Source: Dankookia rubra (GTDB lineage: Bacteria; Pseudomonadota; Alphaproteobacteria; Acetobacterales; Acetobacteraceae). From it: a stretch of 64,000 nt of DNA. The stretch lies in contig NZ_SMSJ01000032.1 of NCBI RefSeq assembly GCF_004355005.1, positions 1-64,000 of the forward strand, read 5' to 3'. The translations under genes were made by a program, and so were the position numbers. The notes under the pieces were generated by a model, which was not told the origin of the DNA, did not search any database, and saw nothing but the letters and a program-made list of their open reading frames with translations. Below are positions 8,970-16,856 of the stretch, piece after piece. Every line of letters begins with the position of its first letter. Position 1 is the stretch's first letter.

Positions 8970-9401
8970 ATGAACGTAATGCTGGATCGTGCCGGGATGC
9001 TGCGGCACGCGACGGAGTGGATCGCGGCCTGGAACCGGCGCGACCTTAAGGTTGTGCTCGGCGCCTTCCACGAGGAGGCCTCATTCCGGAGCCCGCGCGC
9101 GGTTCCGATCACGGGCGTGCCACTCGTCCAGGGGAAGTCGGCGATGGAACGGTATTGGCGAGCGAGCCTGGCACGTCTCCGCGCGCTCGAGTTCTCGCTT
9201 CTCGGCGTCGTCTGCGACGTGGAGGCGCAGGCGATGCTCGTCCACTACCTCGCCCATCTCGACGGCACGACCTTCAGGGCCGGCGAGCTTTTCCGGTTCA
9301 AGGATGGGCGGAAGATCTACGCCGAGGCACTATACGGCGACGCCGACGCGCATTTTGCCGCGCCCGGGACGGCAGCTCCGGTTGCGGCTGCGCCGGCATG
9401 A
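8970..9401 (+). CDS. SnoaL/NTF2-like nuclear transport factor 2 family protein
   Basis: The 143-aa protein begins with an Ala/Trp-rich helix (HATEWIAAWNRRDL), then FHEEASFRSPRA and the curved sheet typical of SnoaL-like polyketide-cyclase/limonene-hydrolase folds. A Pro/Ala tail (GTAAPVAAAPA) ends it. Function could be enzymatic or ligand binding. It lies 127 bp upstream of the LysE gene on the same strand. Confidence 0.75.
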   Translation: MNVMLDRAGMLRHATEWIAAWNRRDLKVVLGAFHEEASFRSPRAVPITGVPLVQGKSAMERYWRASLARLRALEFSLLGVVCDVEAQAMLVHYLAHLDGTTFRAGELFRFKDGRKIYAEALYGDADAHFAAPGTAAPVAAAPA

Positions 9402-9528
9402 CTGCGCTGGCGCTCGCGAACAAAGGTCGCCGCCCAGAGGGGCACCGTCCTTCCGGAGCATCGCCGAAGCACCCTCCGCTGCAAGGCGCTATCGTCCTTG
9501 GCTCTGGCCGGCTGAATTCCCGGCCGTG

Positions 9529-10134
9529 ATGGGCCTGCCGCAACCGGACGTCCTGTCGCTTGTCGCCTTCGCCGGCATTGCGACCGTAACGCCCGGCGGC
9601 GCGAACCTCCTCGCGGCCAGCTCGGGCGCACGCTTCGGCTTGATGCGGAGCCTGCCGCTGCTCCTGGGCTTCTCACTCGGCTTGGCGGCGCTGGTCGGTG
9701 CCGCGGGAATCGGTTTCGGAGCACTCCTCGAAGCGGCGCCCATCCTTCGGCTCGTGATGCGCAGCGCGGGATCTGCATACGTCCTCTGGCTCGCCTGGCG
9801 CATCGCCTCGGCAGGGCGACCGGAGCCGCCGGGTTGGGACGGCACCGCGCCGCCCGGCTTCCTGGCGGCGGTCGTCTTGCTGTGGCTGAACCCGAAGGCC
9901 TGGACGACGGCGGTGGCGGCTTCGGCCACGTATGCGGGCCTCGTGCCCGGATTGGTGCCGCTTGCCGGCCTGCTGGCCCTGGTGTTTGGCGTGGCGGCGG
10001 CGGTGTCCCTCCATCTCTGGTGCGCCTTCGGCATGCTGCTCGCCCGGACACTCCGGACCGAGGCGCAGTGGCGCGCCGCGAACATCCTGCTCGGGTCGGC
10101 GCTCGTAGCTTCGCTTGTCCCGATGTGGTCTTGA
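9529..10134 (+). CDS. LysE-family translocator
   Basis: The 201-aa membrane protein has about six transmembrane segments and the RhtB/LysE hallmarks: TPGGANLLAASSGARFG near residue 20 and LLWLNPKAWTTAVAA near residue 125. The family exports amino acids or related small molecules. ATG 9529 is the first start consistent with the family N-terminus; the frame extends upstream only as a shadow of the preceding gene. Substrate unknown. Confidence 0.85.
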   Translation: MGLPQPDVLSLVAFAGIATVTPGGANLLAASSGARFGLMRSLPLLLGFSLGLAALVGAAGIGFGALLEAAPILRLVMRSAGSAYVLWLAWRIASAGRPEPPGWDGTAPPGFLAAVVLLWLNPKAWTTAVAASATYAGLVPGLVPLAGLLALVFGVAAAVSLHLWCAFGMLLARTLRTEAQWRAANILLGSALVASLVPMWS

Positions 10135-10216
10135 GGCGGACGGTGCGGCCGACGGCCTGGTTGGCAGCGCAAACCTAAGCCGTTACGTCGACGCCGCAAT
10201 ACATCAGGCGACCCGG

Positions 10217-10576
10217 ATGCCGGACCGCATAACCGCCAACCTTCCCGCACGCAGCCTTGCGGACATCGCCCGCTTTTATGAGGCGCTCGGCTTTAGCGTG
10301 GAGTATGCGGGCCCCGAGTGGATGACGATGCGTCGGGGACCGCTGGAGCTCGAGTTCTTCCCTCATCCTGATCTTGACCCCGCATCGTCTTGGCACAGCG
10401 CCTGCGTTTGGGTCGCGGACGTCGAGGCGCTTTAACGGCTATGGGCGGCTACCGGCCTGCCTAACCAAGGCGTACCACGGATTGCGGAGCTGCATGATGG
10501 ACCTTCCGGGCGCCGCTTGTTCGCGCTCGTGGATCCGAACGGAACTCTCCTGCGCTGCTTCGACGCCGCCCGGTGA
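10217..10576 (+). pseudogene. bleomycin-resistance-like (VOC) gene with in-frame TAA
   Basis: Translation from ATG 10217 gives a BLMA-like VOC protein: ITANLPARSLADIARFYEAL, LGFSVEYAG, LELEFFPHPDLDP, VWVADVEAL. It then hits TAA at 10433-10435. The same frame continues without a gap through ATGLPNQGVPRI and LFALVDPNGTLLRCFDAAR to TGA 10576, completing the expected fold at about 119 residues. One nonsense codon, probably from a Tyr codon, therefore separates a 72-residue and a 46-residue half. Either the gene is dead, there is a sequence error, or (unlikely) UAA is read through. Confidence 0.8.
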
Positions 10577-10599
10577 CCGCCGGGCGCTTGCTCACGCGG

Positions 10600-10925
10600 C
10601 ACCACCCCGGCCAGCGGCTCCCCCACAGCCCTGCCTCCATAAGGTGCGCGAGACCCGCGAGCCCATCGCGCATCCGGGGCCAGGGTGCGCGAGGCTGTAG
10701 TAGCGTGCCTGTCCTGCTTCTCCATTGCTACCCGGCCCTCCTCCGAGAGGTGTCCGAGGTGGTCGCTCGCTGGCTGCAGGGTCACACCTGCGGTTGCGAC
10801 CAGTTCGGCAGCCGTCATCGCGCGACCTGATATCAGCGCGGCCGGCACCGCGGCCCGACTGAGCTCGCCATCGAAGAAGGCGATCTCTGCAATGACGGCG
10901 GCGATGGCATGGGTGGTTGAGCTCC
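10600..10925 (-). pseudogene. frameshifted ArsR-family regulator remnant
   Basis: On the minus strand, residues read from about 10920 to 10704 match an ArsR winged helix: IAEIAFFDGELSRAAVPAAL, ISGRAMTAAELVATAGVTLQ, PASDHLGHLSEEGRVAMEKQ. The expected next strand (ARYYSLAHP) appears in another frame at 10708, and a further helix (LAGLAHLMEAGLWG) in a third frame near 10660. At least two frameshifts separate these pieces. ArsR proteins of this type usually sit beside an MFS or VOC gene, as here. Confidence 0.6.
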
Positions 10926-11138
10926 CTCCGGGATGTGCCTCCGCCACCGTAGCAGGCCATGCCCGCGACACTTCGACACTGGCCGCAGCATCGCAAGGAG
11001 CAGGTAAGGCAGGTTCGCGACTCCAACCGCAGGACCACTCATGACCGCCGCAGAGCTTCTTCCCGCCTCCACGCATGTGATGGCCGACCGGGTACGGCAC
11101 GGGCACGACGCGGATGCCCAACTCACGGCCTCCCTCGC

Positions 11139-12428
11139 GTGAGCGCGGCGGACGGCAATCACGTACCGCGGTCTTTCCTCGGCTGGCGCGTGGCGTGGGC
11201 CGCATTCACCGTGGCCGTGTTCGGCTGGGGCGTGGGCTTCTACGGCCCGCCGGTCTTCCTCTTCGCCGTGCATGAGACGCGCGGCTGGTCTGTCACGCTC
11301 GTCTCGGCCGCGGTGACCTGCCACTTCCTGCTTGGCGCGCTCCTGGTGGCGAATCTGCCTGCACTGCACCGGCGCATCGGGGTCGCTGGCGCGACCCGCC
11401 TCGGCGGCGGCCTCTCGGCTCTCGGAGTCGCGGGGTGGGCGCTCGCCGCCGCGCCGTGGCAGCTCTTCCTGGCCACCGTTGCGAGTGGGGCCGGCTGGGC
11501 GATGACGGGCGCGGCGGCGATCAACGCGATGGTATCGCCCTGGTTCGTCCGTCGACGACCGGCTGCGCTAGCCATGGCCTACAACGGGGCAAGCGTTGGC
11601 GGCGTCTTGCTCTCGCCCCTCTGGGTGGCGCTGATCGGTGCCCTCGGCTTCCCCCTTGCCGCGGGGGCGGTCGGGGGCGTCATGGCCCTCGCGCTTTGGC
11701 TCCTGGCGGGCCGCTACTTCGCGCAGGGCCCTGCCGTCCTCGGGCAACAGCCCGACGGCGACGATGCGGGCGTGGTCGCCGCCCGGACGCCGTCGCCCTA
11801 CGCGCCGCTCCCCGGCCGATCGCTCTGGCGCAATCGGCGCTTCGTCACTCTCGCCCTCGGCACCTCGATTGGCCTGTTCGCGCAGATCGGGCTCATCGCG
11901 CACCTGTTCTCCCTGCTCGTCGCACCCTTCGGCGCGCAGCCCGCGGGCTGCGCCGCGGGGCTCGCCACGGCCTGTGCGATCGTCGGGCGCACGGGCATGG
12001 GCTGGCTTATGCGGCCCGCGACCGACCGGCGGGTGGCCGCGGCGGGCAATTACGTCGTCCAGCTCACGGGCTCGCTCGCGCTTCTCGCGGCAGGCGGGAG
12101 CGACCCGGCACTGCTGCTGCTCGGGATTGCCCTCTTTGGCCTCGGGCTGGGCAATGCAACATCGCTGCCGCCAACGATCGCGCAGAGCGACTTCGTGCCC
12201 GCCGATACGGCGCGCGTGGTAGCGCTGGTCACCGCGTCGAGCCAGGCGGCCTACGCCTTCTCACCTGCAGCGTTCGGCGTGCTGCGCGAGGGCCTGGGGG
12301 CCGAGGCGCTGTTCCTCTCCGCGGCACTCCTGCAGGCCGCCGCGGCCTGCGCGGTCTTGCTCGGCCGGAGCGCGCAAGCCGCGGCGCGGAGAAGGGACGC
12401 AGGCGATGGGCAGCGCCCCATCGCCTAG
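11139..12428 (+). CDS. MFS transporter (AraJ/MucK-like)
   Basis: The 429-aa protein has about 12 membrane segments. FLGWRVAWAAFTVAVFGWGV and the motif PWFVRRRPAALAMAYNGASV (residues about 143-162) resemble MFS members of the oxalate/formate or monocarboxylate type that share the W[FY]xxRRxxA loop. GTG 11139 is preferred because the longer upstream frame is Arg-rich and unconserved. It lies divergent from the ArsR remnant, which may once have controlled it. Confidence 0.85.
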   Translation: MSAADGNHVPRSFLGWRVAWAAFTVAVFGWGVGFYGPPVFLFAVHETRGWSVTLVSAAVTCHFLLGALLVANLPALHRRIGVAGATRLGGGLSALGVAGWALAAAPWQLFLATVASGAGWAMTGAAAINAMVSPWFVRRRPAALAMAYNGASVGGVLLSPLWVALIGALGFPLAAGAVGGVMALALWLLAGRYFAQGPAVLGQQPDGDDAGVVAARTPSPYAPLPGRSLWRNRRFVTLALGTSIGLFAQIGLIAHLFSLLVAPFGAQPAGCAAGLATACAIVGRTGMGWLMRPATDRRVAAAGNYVVQLTGSLALLAAGGSDPALLLLGIALFGLGLGNATSLPPTIAQSDFVPADTARVVALVTASSQAAYAFSPAAFGVLREGLGAEALFLSAALLQAAAACAVLLGRSAQAAARRRDAGDGQRPIA

Positions 12429-12450
12429 AGCACGAGATCCCCGAAAATAG

Positions 12451-12493
12451 AGCAATATCTGGCCATACTGATTCAGTCAGACCGGATATTGCT
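12451..12493. repeat. palindromic element downstream of MFS gene
   Basis: The 9-bp arms AGCAATATC and GATATTGCT are perfect complements and enclose a second perfect palindrome, ACTGA-T-TCAGT. The whole forms a nearly continuous hairpin starting 22 bp after the MFS stop. The low local GC and nested symmetry look like a dispersed REP-type or terminator element. There is no T-tract. Confidence 0.55.
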
Positions 12494-12599
12494 TTAGGGA
12501 CTGGTCATCCCGTCCGCGCCGTGCGGAGATGCCTGCGCCCTGCGATCAATTCAGCGCCTCACCTTCCGGCCCCGCCCGCACGAGCTGCGCGAGAACCGC

Positions 12600-12741
12600 C
12601 AGCCGATGGCGCAGCCGGTCCAGGCCGGGCGAGGACTTCACGCTGGCAGACATCGTGCTGGGGCTCTCCACGAATCGCTGGCTGCTGACGCCAATGGCCC
12701 GTCCGGCCTTTCGCTGCACGGGCTCCAACGGGATTTCGTGA
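12600..12741 (+). pseudogene. glutathione S-transferase 3' stub
   Basis: The frame ending at 12741 reads GEDFTLADIVLGLSTNRWLL, then TPMARPAFRCTGSNGIS and stop. FTLADI plus a W-L-x-x-P helix is the conserved C-terminal domain of GSTs. Between PMARP and PAFR about 18-20 residues expected in the family (the YY-x-RL helix) are missing, as if a deletion joined two RP codons. No N-terminal thioredoxin domain lies upstream. Confidence 0.6.
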
Positions 12742-12878
12742 TCGCGGTGCCTGTAGGACCGGAGCGAACGGAGGGTCGTGGACCGTGAACGCATCTCGCG
12801 GCGGGTGAAGAGAACTCCGTTCCTCGTCGCGCAGGGACCGGCGAATGTAGCGCAGGAACGCACAGGGACCGGAAACCG

Positions 12879-14114
12879 ATGACTGACGTGGAGGAAAGCC
12901 CTGGCCTTTGGCGGATCGTGCTGGTCGCCGCCGGTGTGATGGCCGTGTCCATGGGGCTGCGGCAGTGCTTCGGCCTGTTCCTTGCACCGAGCATCGCGGA
13001 GCTCGGTGCGTCCGCCGCAGCGTTCGGCTTCGCGGTAGCGCTGCATAACCTCGTCTGGGGACTGTCGCAGCCTTTCGTGGGAGCGCTCGGCGACCGGTTC
13101 GGGGCGTGCCCCGTGCTGATCGGCTGCGGGCTGCTCTACACCGCAGGGCTCCTGCTATTCGCGGTGTCGGGCACTGGGTTTGTCGCGCTCGACCTCGGAA
13201 TTGGCTTGCTGACGGGGCTCGGCATCGCGGGCACGGGGTTCGGCGTGCTGCTCGGCGCCGTGTCGCGTGCCGCGCCGCCGGAACGGCGCGGGCTGCTGGT
13301 GGGGCTGGTGTCCGGCGCGGGCTCCGCCGGCGTCCTGGTCCTGGCGCCGCTCGGCGAGGGGCTGATCGCTCAGGCCGGCTGGCGCGACGCGGCGCTCGCC
13401 TTCGCGGGGATCTGCGGTGCGATGGTCGCGGTCTCCCTGCTGATCGGTGGCGCGCCGGCGCAGCATTCGGCGAAGCGGGCGGCATTGCCGGCGTCGGGCG
13501 CGTGGAGCGCAGCGAGGACGGCCATGGCCCATCCCGGTTTCGTCACGATGTCGGTCGCGTTCTTCGCCTGCGGCTTCCAGCTGATGTTCATTACCACCCA
13601 CCTCCCGCGCTTCCTCGGGCTGTGCGGGCTCGCGCCCTCCGTGGGCGCCGCGGCGCTTGCCGTGACTGGCGTCTGCAACGCTATCGGCTCCTACGCCTTC
13701 GGGGTGCTGGGGCAGCGCTACAGCCCGAAGCGGCTGCTGGCCGGCATCTATGCGACGCGCACGACCGCGATCGTAGTCTATCTCGCCACGCCGATCTCGG
13801 CTACCAGCACACTGCTCTTCGCCGCGGTGATGGGCGCAACTTGGCTGGGCGTGGTGCCTCTGGTTTCCGCGCTCATCGGGCGGCTCTTCGGCCTCGCCAA
13901 CTTCAGCCTGCTCTTCGGGCTGGCCTTCGTGTGCCACCAGATCGGCGGCTTCGCTGGGGCCTGGATGGGCGGCATCGTGCTCGACGCGACGGGCAGCTAC
14001 GACGCCGCCTGGTGGGCGCTCGTCGGTATTGGCGCAGCCGCGGCCTTGCTGCAATGGCCGATGGACGACCGGCCGCGCATGGCAGATGGCCGGTCGCAGG
14101 AGGCGGAAGCATGA
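12879..14114 (+). CDS. MFS transporter
   Basis: The 411-aa protein has about 12 transmembrane helices and MFS features SMGLRQCFGLFLAP in helix 1 and QPFVGALGDRFGACP at the 2-3 loop. SMG-x-RQ-x-x-GLF recurs in MFS members near dehydrogenase or PhzF genes. The stop overlaps the PhzF start (ATGA at 14111-14114), so the two proteins are translationally coupled and probably act on the same metabolite. Confidence 0.88.
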   Translation: MTDVEESPGLWRIVLVAAGVMAVSMGLRQCFGLFLAPSIAELGASAAAFGFAVALHNLVWGLSQPFVGALGDRFGACPVLIGCGLLYTAGLLLFAVSGTGFVALDLGIGLLTGLGIAGTGFGVLLGAVSRAAPPERRGLLVGLVSGAGSAGVLVLAPLGEGLIAQAGWRDAALAFAGICGAMVAVSLLIGGAPAQHSAKRAALPASGAWSAARTAMAHPGFVTMSVAFFACGFQLMFITTHLPRFLGLCGLAPSVGAAALAVTGVCNAIGSYAFGVLGQRYSPKRLLAGIYATRTTAIVVYLATPISATSTLLFAAVMGATWLGVVPLVSALIGRLFGLANFSLLFGLAFVCHQIGGFAGAWMGGIVLDATGSYDAAWWALVGIGAAAALLQWPMDDRPRMADGRSQEAEA

Positions 14115-14989
14115 ACGTTGCGGTGGCAGGCCGGGATCTCCGATTGTTCATAGAGCGGCTCGCCGCTTTCTCGGTCGGCGGGTCCGGCGGTAACCGCGCG
14201 GGAGTCGCGCTGCTCGACGCGCTGCCGCCAGCTGCCGAGATGCAAGCTGCGGCTGCGTGGATCGGCTATTCCGAGACCGCTTTCGCAGCCCCCGAGGAAG
14301 ACAGCTGGCGCGTCCGCTACTTTGCACCGAAGGCCGAGGTGGATTTCTGCGGCCACGCCACCATAGCGCTGGGCGCGGCCCTGGCGATCCGCAATGGAGG
14401 CCGCGACTTCCGCCTCCGCCTCAACCACGCGGCTATCACGGTCGAGGGGTGGGAAGAAGCCGGTGCTATGGCGGCCGCCCTCGTGTCGCCGCCCGCCACG
14501 AGCCGCCCCGCCTCGCCGGCGCTGGTCGGGGACGCGCTGCGGCTGTTCGGGCTTACGGCCGCCGACCTCGATGCGCGGATTCCACCTGCCGTCACCCACG
14601 CCGGCGCCACCCACCTCGTCCTCGCGCTGCGGGACCGGGCAAGGCTGGCGGCCCTGGCCTACGACTTCGAGGCGGGCCACGCCCTGGCTCTGCGCGAGAC
14701 GATCTGCACCTTCAACATCGTGCAGGCAGAGGGGAGCCGGCGCTTTCACGCCCGCAATCCCTTCCCGTTTGGCGGCGTGTATGAGGACGCGGCAACGGGG
14801 GCCGCCGCGGCGGCGCTGGGCGGCTATATCCGCGACCTCGGCTGGCTGCATGGCGGCGGCATCGAGGTGGTGCAGGGCGAGGACATGGGCCACCCTTCGC
14901 TGCTGCGCGTCGGCATCGGGCCGGACCCCGCGGAGGGGCTGCGCGTCTCCGGGCAGGTGCGGTGGCTTGCGGAGCCGGCAGTGCCGTGA
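14111..14989 (+). CDS. PhzF-family isomerase/epimerase
   Basis: The 292-aa protein has the diaminopimelate-epimerase-like double fold of PhzF: GNRAGVALLD (residues 28-37), IGYSETAFA with the expected catalytic Glu55, VDFCGHATIALG, and a C-terminal GGVYEDAATGAAAAALGGY. PhzF catalyses an isomerisation in phenazine synthesis, but most homologues outside phz operons have unknown substrates, and no phz genes are here. It is translationally coupled to the MFS gene upstream. Confidence 0.9.
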   Translation: MNVAVAGRDLRLFIERLAAFSVGGSGGNRAGVALLDALPPAAEMQAAAAWIGYSETAFAAPEEDSWRVRYFAPKAEVDFCGHATIALGAALAIRNGGRDFRLRLNHAAITVEGWEEAGAMAAALVSPPATSRPASPALVGDALRLFGLTAADLDARIPPAVTHAGATHLVLALRDRARLAALAYDFEAGHALALRETICTFNIVQAEGSRRFHARNPFPFGGVYEDAATGAAAAALGGYIRDLGWLHGGGIEVVQGEDMGHPSLLRVGIGPDPAEGLRVSGQVRWLAEPAVP

Positions 14990-15035
14990 GCGAGGCGTGC
15001 GCATCCGCAGGACCCCTGGCCGGCCGAATACGGCA

Positions 15036-15257
15036 TCAAGCAGGGCCGTGTCCTGATCCCGCGCCGGCCTGCGGCGGGAGCGCCAGCGCGCACTCCGCCT
15101 CCGGTCGATACGGGACAGGAAAACGAGGGCAGCCCGCGTGCTCGCAGCGGCTGATCTTCAGCCCCAGCCGCACTGTGCCGGGCAGCATCACCAGATGACG
15201 GCGGTTCTCATATCGCAGCTGCATGTGCCCGCCGCACCCCGGATAATCCTGCCGCAT
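15036..15257 (-). mobile_element. transposase remnant with Cys-rich N-terminal ribbon
   Basis: The minus-strand frame reads MRQDYPGCGGHMQLRYENRR, then a beta segment and SRCEHAGCPRFPVPYRPEAE. The paired C-x2-G / C-x4-C pattern followed by PYRPE is typical of the zinc-ribbon start of one group of IS transposases. Only about 70 residues remain before unrelated sequence. It is fused in frame to the IS3 OrfA remnant, so one element has inserted into or recombined with the other. Confidence 0.5.
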
Positions 15258-15367
15258 TGGAAGCAAGACACGCTCCCGTTCCGGCCGCCGCCGTGCCGAC
15301 ACCCTGGCCATCTCGCGCCCCCAGGAACCACCGATGACAGCTCCCTCAACGCCCCACCGCAGCCAGC

Positions 15368-15651
15368 TTTGCCAGCCCAGTTTTTTCAGCAGCCGCAGTT
15401 CAAGCGCCTGCTTGGCCACGACCTCTTTCAGCGTGCGCGCTTCCTGGAACAGGGGCTTGACCTCATCGGTGGTCGCCGCGCGGGCCGTATCGCCCGTCAG
15501 GCGCCGCTTGCCGTTCGGCGCAGTGCGCTGAACCCAGGAACTCCTTCGACCAGGAGTAGTACAGGCTCTCGGCAATGCCTTCGCGGCGGCACAGGGCAGC
15601 GATGCCCGATCTCCACGCACGCAAGCCATTCGGTCCGCTCGTCGGCATCAA
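15368..15651 (-). mobile_element. IS3-family transposase OrfA remnant
   Basis: Two frames together give an IS3 OrfA: ALCRREGIAESLYYSWSKEF, then (after a frameshift near 15512) KRRLTGDTARAATTDEVK and EARTLKEVVAKQALELRLLK, the helix-turn-helix and leucine-zipper of OrfA. The first helix and all of OrfB are absent. It abuts the 3' end of the flavin monooxygenase/ABC operon and may mark a rearrangement boundary. Confidence 0.65.
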
Positions 15652-16244
15652 GTCGCCGGCTCCCCGAGCGAGAGCATCAGCCGGTTCGCCCAGTTAAAGA
15701 AGGACGCGGCGTGGATCAGGTCGCTGATCGCCAGGTCGTTCAGCCCCGCGGCGCGCAGGCGCGCGACATGCTCCGGACCGAAGCGCATCGGCGTCTCGGT
15801 CAGCGCGACGGCGGCGGCGACGATGGCGTTCCAGCGCTCGCCCAGTTCGGCGCCGGTGCCCTTGGCCAGCAGCCGGTCCACATCCTCCTGCCGCTTCGAA
15901 TAGGTCGTGGCGAAGCGGGCATGCACCGAGGCGCAGTAGATGCAGCCGTTGAGGCGGGAGGCCGCGGCGGCGGCCAGCTCGCGTTCGGCGCGCGGCAGCC
16001 CGGCCTCGGTGTTGTAGAAGATGTCCTTGTCGGTGCGGGTGCGCGCCTCCAGCGCCGCCGGGTCGCGCACCAGCAGGCGGAAATAGCCGGACTTCACCCG
16101 CGCCGGATCCACCAGCGCCGCCACGTGCTCGGGCGTCAGCGCGGCTTCCGGCATCGGCTCCAGCCAGGGCAGCCAGTCCAGCTGCGCCCGGGTGAAGACG
16201 GCGGGAACGGTGTGGCCTTCCGGCCTGAGGATGGCATCGGTCAT
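15648..16244 (-). CDS. alkylhydroperoxidase-fold protein (Avi_7169-like)
   Basis: The 198-aa CMD-domain protein has the redox motif GCIYCASVHARF (Cys101, Cys104, His108), the E-x-x-C-x-x-C-x3-H signature of AhpD-type peroxidases and carboxymuconolactone decarboxylases. It most resembles the peroxidase-related partner found in clusters with KPN_01858-type luciferase-like monooxygenases (family recalled, not searched). Start and upstream stop overlap (TGATG), so it is the last cistron of the operon. A likely role is scavenging peroxide from flavin oxygenation. Confidence 0.85.
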   Translation of the reverse strand: MTDAILRPEGHTVPAVFTRAQLDWLPWLEPMPEAALTPEHVAALVDPARVKSGYFRLLVRDPAALEARTRTDKDIFYNTEAGLPRAERELAAAAASRLNGCIYCASVHARFATTYSKRQEDVDRLLAKGTGAELGERWNAIVAAAVALTETPMRFGPEHVARLRAAGLNDLAISDLIHAASFFNWANRLMLSLGEPAT

Positions 16245-16840
16245 CACGCGGCCCCTTCGGCCAGAGTGTCCACCAGCACGCGCAGGCCGGCGACGACCCG
16301 GACCTGGTAGGCGAGAAAGGAGACGATCTGCGACAGGGTGACGATCCCCGTCGTGCTCCAGCCCGCCGCCAGCAGCGGCGCGAAGCGCTCCGGCGCCGCG
16401 TCGCGCGGATGGAAGACCAGGAAATGCGCATGCGGGAGCGCGGCGGCGAGCCGCGGGCCGAGCGCCTCGGCGACCGCCAGCGGCAACGCCGCTTCCGCGC
16501 CGGGCGCGTCCTCGGCGCTCAGCGGCCCGGCGGGGAAGCGGCCATAGGGACCGGTGCCGGCGGTCGCGGCGATCGCCTGCGCCACCGCCTCGGACAGTGC
16601 CGGCGACTGCGCCGCAAGCGCCGCCCGGTAGTGGTCGGCGGTCGGCGAGGCGCCGTGCAGGCCGGTGACATAGGCGCCGATGGCGAAGCGCTCGGCGAGG
16701 CTCAGCTCGCCCGGTACCGCGGGGGCGAAGAGCGCGCGGTAGCTCGCCTCCGACTGGTCGCGCGCCACGGCGCGGCGGGCGCGGATGGCATCCAGCGCCG
16801 AGCCGGGCGCGATGCCGACCAGGCTGTCGATCAGGTCCAT
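16244..16840 (-). CDS. CMD-domain protein lacking the redox cysteines (Avi_7170-like)
   Basis: The 198-aa protein is an AhpD/CMD-fold partner of the preceding gene (helices LSLAERFAIGAYVTGLHG, and TTGIVTLSQIVSFLAYQVRV near the C-terminus) but contains no cysteine at all. It therefore cannot do thiol peroxidase chemistry. The start at 16840 is supported by GGGAGG upstream; the long extension to 17032 is a shadow of the monooxygenase gene. It may be a structural subunit or a cofactor-free enzyme. Translationally coupled downstream by TGATG. Confidence 0.8.
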   Translation of the reverse strand: MDLIDSLVGIAPGSALDAIRARRAVARDQSEASYRALFAPAVPGELSLAERFAIGAYVTGLHGASPTADHYRAALAAQSPALSEAVAQAIAATAGTGPYGRFPAGPLSAEDAPGAEAALPLAVAEALGPRLAAALPHAHFLVFHPRDAAPERFAPLLAAGWSTTGIVTLSQIVSFLAYQVRVVAGLRVLVDTLAEGAA

Positions 16841-16856
16841 GGGTCCTCCCTTCCCG

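Noticed and set aside
11435-12688. 417-codon plus-strand frame in another phase of the MFS gene
   Set aside because: Arg-rich frame overlapping a clear MFS gene; no membrane segments or domains.
13106-14989. 627-codon frame ending in PhzF
   Set aside because: Only the part from ATG 14111 is PhzF; the first part is a shadow of the MFS gene, so the long start was dropped.
15138-16310. 390-codon plus-strand frame over the transposase remnants and CMD gene
   Set aside because: Opposes a gene with a clear C-x-x-C-x3-H motif; translation is low-complexity.
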